NCBI GenBank assembly: GCA_900771365.1
Contig: CAAGNU010000247.1
Span: forward strand, 1 to 16,408
Reading direction: 5' to 3'
DNA from: Bacteroidales bacterium
GTDB lineage: Bacteria > Bacteroidota > Bacteroidia > Bacteroidales > P3
DNA length: 16,408 nucleotides
This document shows positions 1-6,284 of the stretch, piece by piece. The notes beneath the pieces were generated by a model. That model worked only from the letters and a program-made list of their open reading frames with translations, had not been told where the DNA came from and did not search any database. A program made the position numbers and the translations under genes. How positions within the stretch are numbered: position 1 is the first letter of the stretch; each line of letters opens with the position of its first letter.

Positions 1-189
1 AATGCACATTGCAGTGATGCGAGGTCGATTTGCAGCCGTGTAATGCACATTGCAGTGATGCGAGGTCGATTTGCAGCCGTGTAATGCACATTGCAGTGAT
101 GCGAGGTCGATTTGCAGCCATGTAATGCACTTTGCAATGATGCGAGGTCAGTTTGCAGCCGTGTAATGCACATTGCAGTGATGCGAGGT
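1..189. repeat. Tandem array of a 41-bp unit, about 4.6 copies
   Basis: Units begin at 1, 42, 83, 124 and 165, an exact 41-bp period. Units 1 and 2 are identical. Unit 3 differs by one base at 120. Unit 4 differs at four positions. Unit 5 stops after 25 bases at 189, where sequence identity ends abruptly. The left edge is the window edge, so more copies may lie outside. There is no unique spacer between units, so this is a tandem repeat and not a CRISPR array. Each junction forms an imperfect dyad TGTAATGCACATTGCA (for example 39-54) with arms of seven bases and one mismatch. The array starts about 145 bases past the 3' end of uvrC. I see no coding capacity that I would trust. Its function is unknown. 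Confidence 0.95.
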
Positions 190-332
190 AATATTACACG
201 AAATCTCAGAACCTCCTCAAGTGAGATTAGTTTTGTTACACTACTGGTTCTGCCTCATTCGGCTGTGCGCAGACATGAAACTGAGTGTCCTTTTGGTGTG
301 AAGCAATGCTTGAGCGGTTTTTCTATTCGGTT
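190..332. other. Gene-free spacer between uvrC 3' end and the 41-bp array
   Basis: With the array this makes a stretch of about 330 bases without a believable gene. It contains one inverted repeat, AATCTCA (202-208) and TGAGATT (222-228), a perfect 7-base stem with a 13-base loop. On the plus strand it is followed by AGTTTTGTT. On the minus strand, the direction of uvrC, it is followed only by a short T run. It may be a weak terminator for transcripts from either side, but the stem is short and the T runs are interrupted. Nothing else stands out. Confidence 0.5.
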
Positions 333-2150
333 TTAGAGGGCGGCGAAGTAGTCGATGATGGCTTTGGCTTTGGCGGGGCCGACGACGCGGGCGAGGTCGG
401 CTTCGGTCTGCAGGCGCACCTCTTTGACGCTGCCGAACTTGAGCAGGAGGTCGCGGGCGGTCTTTTCGCCGATGCCGGGGATGTCGGTGAGCTGCGTGCG
501 GAAGGTGCCTTTGCTGCGCTTGTCCTTGTGAAAGGTGATGGCGAAGCGGTGCACCTCGTTCTGAATCTGTTCGAGGAGATGGAAGAGGGGGTCGGTGGGC
601 TTCATTCCCACCACGGCCGGCGGGAAGCCGAAGAGGAGTTCGGAAGTGTGGTGGCGGTCGTCCTTGGCGAGGCCGGCAATGGGGATGTCGAGGTGCAGCT
701 GGTCTTGGATGACCTCGCGAGCCACCTCCATCTGTCCTCTTCCGCCATCGACAACAAGCAGCTGAGGGAGGGGCTGCCCCTCGTCGCTGAGGCGCTTGTA
801 GCGGCGGTAGATGACTTCGGCCATGGAGGCGTAGTCGTCGGGGCCTTCGACGGTCTTGATGTTGAATTTGCGGTATTCCTTGCGGTTGGGCTTGCCGTTG
901 GTGAAGCGCACCATGGCGGCCACGGGGTAGGCGCCTTGGATGTTGGAGTTGTCGAAGCATTCGATGTTGACGGGCAGCATGGGCAGCTGTAGGGCTTTCT
1001 GGATGCGTTCGAGGAGGTGCTCGTTGCGGCGGCTGGGGTCGCCTTCGTCGGGATTGACGAGGGCGCGCTGGTGGCGGCACTGTATCTGGTAGGCCTTGAC
1101 GTTGCGCATGGAGAGCTCGAGGAGCAGGAGCTTGTCGCCGCGTGTGGGGACGGTCTGCTTGAGGTATTCTTCGGGCAGCTCTTCGACATGGAGGGGGAGG
1201 ACCACCTCGCGAGCGGTGCTCTCGGTCTGCTCGTGGAGGGCGGGGACGATGGTGCTGAGTATTTCCTCATCGCTCTCGTCGAGCTGCTTGCGCACTTCGT
1301 TGGAGAAACTGTAGATGATGCTGCCGTTCTTGATGCGCATCATGTTGATGTAGGCATATTTCTCGTCGGAGAGGATGCCGAAGACATCGACGTCGTGTAC
1401 GGAGGTGTTGACGACGGTGGAGCGGCTCTGGTATTCTTCGAGACGGCGGATGCGGCGTTTGACCACATCGGCCTCTTCGAAGCGCAGCTCATCGGCGAGG
1501 GCGAGCATCTGCGACTTGAGGTCGTCGAGGATGTCGGCAAAGTCGCCCTTGAGGATGCGGCGGACGTTGCGGATGCCGGCCATGTATTCCTCGTGGCTCT
1601 GAAGGCCTGCGCAGGGAGCTTGGCAGAGGCCTATCTGATGCTTTATGCAGGGCCGCGACTGCATTTTGTTGCAGGTGCGCGGGGCGAAGATCTGGTTGAT
1701 GATGTCTTGCAGCTCGCGGAGGATGCGCTGGTTGGGGTAGGGGCCGAAGTACTGGCCAGGAGTCTGTCGGTTGCGGGTGAAGAGGAGGCGCGGATATTCC
1801 TCGTCGGTGATGCAGAGGTAGGGGTAGGTCTTGTCGTCCTTGAGGAGGCTGTTGTAGCGGGGCTGGCAGCGCTTGATGAGGTTGTTTTCCAGGAGGAGGG
1901 CATCGACCTCGGTGGCGACGACGGTGACGCGGATGTCGTAGATATGGCGCACAAGCATGCGTATCTTGGCGCTCTTGTCGTCGTAGTGCGAGAAGTAGGA
2001 GCTGACGCGGCGCTGGAGGTTGCGAGCCTTGCCGACATAGATGACATTCCCCGATTCGTCAAGGTGCTGATAGACGCCTGGGTTCTCGGGGATAGTCTTG
2101 AGCCGTATTGCGATACGGTCGATGTTCTTGTTGATGCTCTTGTCTATCAC
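333..2150 (-). CDS. uvrC: UvrABC system protein C (excinuclease subunit C)
   Basis: Nucleotide excision repair subunit that cuts the damaged strand on both sides of a lesion after UvrA/UvrB recognition. The 605-residue product has the full UvrC layout. A GIY-YIG nuclease domain lies at about residues 23-100 (PGVYQ, then VIYVGKA). Cysteines 160, 168, 176 and 180 have the spacing of the UvrC iron-sulfur ligands. A UVR (UvrB-binding) motif lies at about 205-240. The RNase H-like nuclease has D400 (ECFDNSN), D468 (VVDGG) and H534. Helix-hairpin-helix motifs lie at about 553-600 (DIPGIGEKTA). The start codon is GTG at 2148-2150; the next few residues run straight into the GIY-YIG domain and I see no better ATG. 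It is the last gene of the asd - gldH-like - uvrC cluster, 29 bases after the gldH-like gene. Length and domains are normal for the family, so it looks intact. Confidence 0.97.
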   Translation of the reverse strand: MIDKSINKNIDRIAIRLKTIPENPGVYQHLDESGNVIYVGKARNLQRRVSSYFSHYDDKSAKIRMLVRHIYDIRVTVVATEVDALLLENNLIKRCQPRYNSLLKDDKTYPYLCITDEEYPRLLFTRNRQTPGQYFGPYPNQRILRELQDIINQIFAPRTCNKMQSRPCIKHQIGLCQAPCAGLQSHEEYMAGIRNVRRILKGDFADILDDLKSQMLALADELRFEEADVVKRRIRRLEEYQSRSTVVNTSVHDVDVFGILSDEKYAYINMMRIKNGSIIYSFSNEVRKQLDESDEEILSTIVPALHEQTESTAREVVLPLHVEELPEEYLKQTVPTRGDKLLLLELSMRNVKAYQIQCRHQRALVNPDEGDPSRRNEHLLERIQKALQLPMLPVNIECFDNSNIQGAYPVAAMVRFTNGKPNRKEYRKFNIKTVEGPDDYASMAEVIYRRYKRLSDEGQPLPQLLVVDGGRGQMEVAREVIQDQLHLDIPIAGLAKDDRHHTSELLFGFPPAVVGMKPTDPLFHLLEQIQNEVHRFAITFHKDKRSKGTFRTQLTDIPGIGEKTARDLLLKFGSVKEVRLQTEADLARVVGPAKAKAIIDYFAAL

Positions 2151-2179
2151 ACCAGCTTTGAATTGAGAGTATTAAGTGC

Positions 2180-2668
2180 TTACTCTGGATATTCCAGTTC
2201 GACTTTGTCTAGTTTTAGGTTGATGCCTTTGATGCCGTGAATCTCGTATTTGCTGGTGCGTTGGCTAAGGCTGATGGAATGATTGCCCTTGACGTTGAAG
2301 AAGTAGAACTGGCGGATTTGCTGTGTGATAACAAGGTTGCCGTTGTTGTCGAAGTTGCCCAGCCACGCCCCTTGGTTTGTGCGTAGCATAATGGTGCTGA
2401 AGAGTGTGCGGGTCTCGTGGTCGGGGCTTTCGAGAGTCATCATGATAGGCAAGGAGGACCCGTGGAATCGTGAGGTGTCGAAAGTAATGGTGAGGTTGAA
2501 GTTGTAGCAGTCGTCGGTGCTAGTAGCGTTAACGGTGAACTGTTCGGGTTGGAAGCGTAGCCAAGTATCATTGGCGAAAGTGCGACTTTCTTCAAAGAGG
2601 GTCTTTTTGCTGCAAGAGCAGAAAAGAAGTGCGGTCAGAAGTGATATAAAAATGATTTTTTTATTCAT
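2180..2668 (-). CDS. gldH: GldH-like gliding-motility/T9SS-associated lipoprotein
   Basis: A 162-residue lipoprotein. It has a short basic N-terminus, a hydrophobic segment (IIFISLLTALLF) and candidate lipidated cysteines at 17 and 19 (FCSCS). From memory it resembles the GldH family of about 155-165 residues: an early aromatic motif (NDTWLRF), YNFNLTITF, LPIMMTLESP, GAWLG near the middle, and a C-terminal GIKGINLKLDK strand. GldH is a small outer-envelope lipoprotein needed for gliding in Flavobacterium and widespread in Bacteroidota; its molecular role is not settled. The start lies six bases after the asd stop, and uvrC follows 29 bases later, so the three are probably co-transcribed. The family call rests on pattern resemblance without a profile search. 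The safe statement is a small lipoprotein of GldH type. Confidence 0.65.
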   Translation of the reverse strand: MNKKIIFISLLTALLFCSCSKKTLFEESRTFANDTWLRFQPEQFTVNATSTDDCYNFNLTITFDTSRFHGSSLPIMMTLESPDHETRTLFSTIMLRTNQGAWLGNFDNNGNLVITQQIRQFYFFNVKGNHSISLSQRTSKYEIHGIKGINLKLDKVELEYPE

Positions 2669-2674
2669 AGGTGA

Positions 2675-3715
2675 TTATCTGTTGGTGAGTTGCTGAAGAA
2701 TCTGAATGGCATTTGTTGCGGCACCTTTGCGGAGGTTGTCTGCAACGACCCAAAGGTTGAGGGTACATGGCTGCGTGAGGTCGCGGCGTATGCGGCCAAC
2801 GAAGACTTCGTCGCGGTTGTGGGCTGTGATGGGCATGGGGTAGAGGTTGTTTGAGGGGTCGTCGCAAAGGATGACACCAGGTGTGCTATCGATAAGTTGG
2901 CGCACCTCATCGATGTCGAACTCCTCATGAAATTCTACGTTCGCGGCCTCGCTATGGCCACCTACCACAGGCACGCGAGCTACGGTGGCAGAGACTTTTA
3001 TATTGGGGTCGCGGAGGATTTTCTTGGTCTCATCGACAAGTTTTTGCTCCTCAGTAGTGTAGCCGTCGGGGTTGAAATCTCCGCCGTGGGGGAAGAGGTT
3101 GCGGAATATCTGATTGGGGTAGGCAGGCTGGTACTGTTCTTTTAGTTCTTGCTGCATAATTTCGCCGAGGTGCGAACTTGGGACATCGTGTTGAGCGTAG
3201 TAGTCTTCTTCGGCTTCGAGCTGGCGGATGGCTTTAATGCCCGTGCCGGTGATGCTTTGATATGTAGAGATAACCATGCGCTTGATGCGGTACTTAGCAT
3301 GGAGACGTGAGACAGCGAGAACCATCTGGATGGTAGAGCAGTTGGGATTGGCGATGATGCGATGTTGTGGGAGGACGGCGTCCATGTTGATTTCGGGAAC
3401 CACCAAGGGCACATCATCGTGCATACGCCAACAGGATGAATTATCTATAACGGTGCAGCCCACGGCTGCAAATAGGGGAGCATACTGGCGGGATGTCGAG
3501 CCTCCTGCAGAAAAGACTGCATACTGAGGATGCTGTGCAATGGCATCCTCGACACTCATGACGGTGAGTTTGCGGCCAGCGAAGTCGATTTGTTTCCCAA
3601 CGGATTTGGGTGAGGCTGCTGCGAGGATTTCATCATTAGTAAAGCCTCTCTCTTGCAGCACTTGCAGCATCATGCCACCTACAAGTCCGGTGGCGCCCAC
3701 TACGGCAATTTTCAT
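2675..3715 (-). CDS. asd: Aspartate-semialdehyde dehydrogenase
   Basis: Reduces aspartyl phosphate to aspartate semialdehyde with NADPH, the branch point to lysine/diaminopimelate, threonine and methionine, in the cytoplasm. The 346-residue protein begins MKIAVVGATGLVG, a Rossmann nucleotide-binding loop. The active-site cysteine is C126 in ANPNCST. The acid-base residue is H254 in RVPVVGGHSEA, with R247 as a likely substrate-binding arginine. The C-terminal WVVADNLRKGAATNA is the usual family ending. I chose the ATG at 3713-3715 because the Rossmann strand begins at once. An in-frame extension to 3757 would add 14 residues and run through the hairpin at 3740-3772, so it is unlikely. It is followed after six bases by the gldH-like gene. 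It is preceded by the hairpin that probably ends the upstream gene, but I could not find a clear promoter box. Confidence 0.96.
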   Translation of the reverse strand: MKIAVVGATGLVGGMMLQVLQERGFTNDEILAAASPKSVGKQIDFAGRKLTVMSVEDAIAQHPQYAVFSAGGSTSRQYAPLFAAVGCTVIDNSSCWRMHDDVPLVVPEINMDAVLPQHRIIANPNCSTIQMVLAVSRLHAKYRIKRMVISTYQSITGTGIKAIRQLEAEEDYYAQHDVPSSHLGEIMQQELKEQYQPAYPNQIFRNLFPHGGDFNPDGYTTEEQKLVDETKKILRDPNIKVSATVARVPVVGGHSEAANVEFHEEFDIDEVRQLIDSTPGVILCDDPSNNLYPMPITAHNRDEVFVGRIRRDLTQPCTLNLWVVADNLRKGAATNAIQILQQLTNR

Positions 3716-3739
3716 GTGTTTTATATGATTAGAAAATGA

Positions 3740-3772
3740 TAGAATGGCAGACCTCAATAATCTGCCATTCTA
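3740..3772 (-). terminator. Perfect 12-bp hairpin between the T9SS cargo gene and asd
   Basis: TAGAATGGCAGA (3740-3751) is the exact reverse complement of TCTGCCATTCTA (3761-3772), with a 9-base loop. It starts 13 bases beyond the stop codon of the upstream minus-strand gene and ends 24 bases before the asd start. On the minus strand the stem is followed by TCATTTTCTAAT, an imperfect U-tract. It is likely a terminator for the T9SS cargo gene, possibly leaky into asd. The plus side also has a T-rich tail (GTTGTTTTTA), so it could work in both directions. Confidence 0.7.
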
Positions 3773-3785
3773 GTTGTTTTTATGT

Positions 3786-6158
3786 TTATCGAATAAGGGT
3801 GATTGTTCCTGTAAGCTCTTGTGTGACATTAGGCTCTAGGGAGTTGTGAAACCTCAGGACATAGACGTAAGTGCCTTGTGGGCAATTGCGGCCTTGAAGA
3901 TCTGTTCCGTCCCAGTAGCCCTCATCGCCTTGGAAATAGCCGACTTGTTCGCCACGACGGTTGTAAATCCAGCATTGGAGTTCGTTGATGGTGCCTTGGA
4001 GCTTAGGTGCGAAGCGATTGTTGTCGTTACGGTCGGGGGTGAAAGCGTTGGGAACGTACTCGGAGACCTTGTGGAGGTGGATGACTGATTTGGCGGTATC
4101 GTCGCAGCCATAGTCGTTATGGACTGCCAGCCGGACGGTGAGGGAATCTTCACCATCTAAGGGGAAGATGATATTTGTGATAGGGTCGGTATTGGTGGAG
4201 CCGTTAGGCAGAAGCCATTTGCGCGAATCGTGTCCGTAGCTTTGGTCTGTGAGTTCGATGGTGAGTTCGTCGATTGTGGCCACTTCGGGGTCGTGTGAGA
4301 TGATTGCTTTCATGGGTATGAAGGTGAAGTCGAGCGTTACAACGCTGTCGCAACCCCATTTGTTCTGTAGGGTGATGGTGTCGTAGGGACGAGTGGCATC
4401 GTTATCCTCTGAATAGGTTTTGCCGTTAATCCAAGTATGGGGTTTGCAGTCGAGAACATAGTCGGTGTTATAGCTTAGCTCTGAAACGACGAGATGAAGG
4501 TTTCGGATGCTGTCGCAATTTGTGACAGAAAGGTATCGTTTGGAAGTATCGATAGCGTGGTCAAAGGTACGTCCGCACCATTCGTATGTTTCGCCTTGGC
4601 AGATGCCTGCCGTATCGTAAAAGATGTAGTTGGGGAAGGTTGTGATGAGAATGCTGTCGTATTTTGTGCATCCGTTAGTGAATGTGGCGGTACAGTATAT
4701 CCAAGTGGAGTCGATGTGGTTGCGGGTGAGGCGGCCGCTTTGGTCGTTGAGGACAACATTGGTGTTGCGGACCGTGACAGCGCCGGCAGGCATAATGGTG
4801 CGAACACCGTTGAACTCTTTCATGGCGCTCCATGAACATGAGTCTAGAACTTGCTCGGAGGGATACTGCAGGTAGATGGTTGTTCCGTCGCCTTCGCAAA
4901 TCTCAGGATGTTCACAATAGAGGCGGAAAGAACGTGCTGTGTCCATGCCCACGGTGATGGTATCGCGCATACTGCGGTTATCGACACCATAGAGGTAGTT
5001 GTTGGCGCCGCGATAGATGCACTTGACGACATAACGGGTTGTACGTGTGGGTGTGACACTGACCAGTGAGTGCTCGGTGTTCATATAGATACCGTTTGTG
5101 TCGCTCGGATTGTCGGTAAACTCGACGGAATCTATGACGTGGCCTTGCTCATCTTCAAAAAGACGCCACCAACTGATGTTCTTGGCTGTCTCTCCTTGAG
5201 GGGTGAAACGCCAAGCCTCGTATGACGTGGAACCAGTCCATCCGCCGCTTTGGTTGCCGCGGTCGGGAGCCACGAAGGCGCCGGGAGAGTTGGGCTGGAT
5301 ATAGAATGAGGGGTCGTTAAGGTAGGCGGCATCGTGATAGTGCGAGATTTGGGTGGCGCCAGTCGAGTTCTGCACGCCGATGATGCCTTTGCCTCCGTTT
5401 GTTGTTGCACAGCAGTTGCGCTCTTTGACATGGACTTCTATGATGTTAGTGCCCTCATAGCAGACAATTTGGTATGTGTTGTAGTGGTTGTGGTTGCCGA
5501 ACTGGTCAACACCATTTACGCTTGCACAGAGATAGCGGCAGGGATATTCGCCACCCACGCTACGGAACATGCCACAGGTACCATTAGTGCTCTGAAGGTA
5601 GGCAGGATCGATGTCTTCATACACGCCGTAGATTGCGTTCATGGCCGTTTCGCTAGCAGTAGGCCAGTTGGGTGAGGGAATGGGTACGGAATAGCTATAG
5701 GGACAATGCTGACCTACATGTGTGAGGTCGAAGGACACAAGACCGTTGGAACCTACCACGGCAGAGGTGTAGGGCTGCCCGAAAAACATGAATGTGAAGG
5801 GAAATGAAATAGAAGAGTTTTCCCAGGCATCATCTGTTGAGATATTCAGACGGCTGCCAGCATGGAATGTAGTATCCACGGGATTGTAGGGAATAGACTC
5901 AATGAGATACTGACCGTTGAAATGCTGTGTGGTGATGAACGGTGTGGCGTGCAGCATCAGCGTGGAATTGTAGCAGTTGACAAGCGTGTCCCAGTTATGG
6001 GCCTGACAAATCGCATTAGGCACATGGTCGTACTTTTCATCAATAGTAATTTCAGGACATTGTGCCTGAAGATGGGAAATCATCAGGCATAATAATACAG
6101 TGATGGCGAAATACCTTTCGGTCATTCTTCTCATAGTTCCAGTTTTTTTATGTTTCAT
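3786..6158 (-). CDS. Large secreted protein with gliding-motility-associated C-terminal (type B T9SS) domain
   Basis: A 790-residue secreted protein. Residues 1-32 form a signal peptide (hydrophobic FAITVLLCLMISHL, cleavage likely after LQA). Residues about 110-290 resemble a nidogen-like (NIDO) region: FPFTFMFFG, VVGSNGLVSF, GVYEDIDP, then IIEVHVKERNC and GIIGVQNSTG. Two related modules follow at about 517-559 and 570-612, each with an aromatic W-x-G core and ending in CDS plus a strand (TNCDSIRNLHL, WGCDSVVTLDF). A PKD-like stretch follows at about 618-695. Residues about 700-790 are the CHU_C-type sorting domain: VPNAFTPDRND, YNRRGEQV, YWDGTDLQG, CPQGTYVYVLRF, GTITLIR at the end. This domain sends proteins through the T9SS. 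The specific role is unknown; adhesion or matrix binding is an inference from the NIDO-like region. M9 and M12 are alternative starts. The protein is rich in Cys and Tyr. Hairpins flank the gene on both sides, so it is probably monocistronic. Confidence 0.85.
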   Translation of the reverse strand: MKHKKTGTMRRMTERYFAITVLLCLMISHLQAQCPEITIDEKYDHVPNAICQAHNWDTLVNCYNSTLMLHATPFITTQHFNGQYLIESIPYNPVDTTFHAGSRLNISTDDAWENSSISFPFTFMFFGQPYTSAVVGSNGLVSFDLTHVGQHCPYSYSVPIPSPNWPTASETAMNAIYGVYEDIDPAYLQSTNGTCGMFRSVGGEYPCRYLCASVNGVDQFGNHNHYNTYQIVCYEGTNIIEVHVKERNCCATTNGGKGIIGVQNSTGATQISHYHDAAYLNDPSFYIQPNSPGAFVAPDRGNQSGGWTGSTSYEAWRFTPQGETAKNISWWRLFEDEQGHVIDSVEFTDNPSDTNGIYMNTEHSLVSVTPTRTTRYVVKCIYRGANNYLYGVDNRSMRDTITVGMDTARSFRLYCEHPEICEGDGTTIYLQYPSEQVLDSCSWSAMKEFNGVRTIMPAGAVTVRNTNVVLNDQSGRLTRNHIDSTWIYCTATFTNGCTKYDSILITTFPNYIFYDTAGICQGETYEWCGRTFDHAIDTSKRYLSVTNCDSIRNLHLVVSELSYNTDYVLDCKPHTWINGKTYSEDNDATRPYDTITLQNKWGCDSVVTLDFTFIPMKAIISHDPEVATIDELTIELTDQSYGHDSRKWLLPNGSTNTDPITNIIFPLDGEDSLTVRLAVHNDYGCDDTAKSVIHLHKVSEYVPNAFTPDRNDNNRFAPKLQGTINELQCWIYNRRGEQVGYFQGDEGYWDGTDLQGRNCPQGTYVYVLRFHNSLEPNVTQELTGTITLIR

Positions 6159-6219
6159 ATATAAACGTGTTATTTCTATTATTATTGTATTACTTTTTCC
6201 GTTTTTCTTAATAATAGAC

Positions 6220-6261
6220 GCAAAAACTGCCCCATTGCTGCAAAATGGGGGCAGTTTTTGC
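6220..6261 (-). terminator. Strong rho-independent terminator of hppA, probably bidirectional
   Basis: The arms GCAAAAACTGCCCC (from 6220) and GGGGCAGTTTTTGC (to 6261) are perfect inverted repeats. Inner ATT/AAT bases extend the stem, with one bulged base and a small loop. It lies 23 bases past the hppA stop and about 60 bases before the next minus-strand gene. On the minus strand the descending arm carries GCAGTTTTTGCG. On the plus strand the arm is followed by CTTTTTTT. Both directions therefore have a GC-rich stem with adjacent T runs, which is the standard intrinsic terminator form. Confidence 0.9.
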
Positions 6262-6284
6262 TTTTTTTAACAGTTTATATCTTT

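Noticed and set aside
1..189. A CRISPR array at the left edge
   Set aside because: The units follow one another with no variable spacers; the whole 41-bp unit is repeated.
112..336. A 74-codon plus-strand frame starting in the repeats and ending at the uvrC stop
   Set aside because: It starts only because of a single base change in repeat unit 3, its product resembles nothing known and has no typical coding features, and it runs through the repeat remnant.
1017..2240. A 407-codon open frame on the plus strand opposite uvrC, plus other long frames at 285-992 (plus) and 241-1080 (minus)
   Set aside because: They overlap a complete, motif-bearing uvrC. Their products are low-complexity (Val/Asp/Leu- or Arg/Pro/His-rich), typical of the antisense or shifted reading of a GC-rich gene.
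3716..3757. An upstream start for asd at 3757
   Set aside because: The added 14 residues precede the Rossmann strand without family support and would be encoded through the hairpin at 3740-3772.
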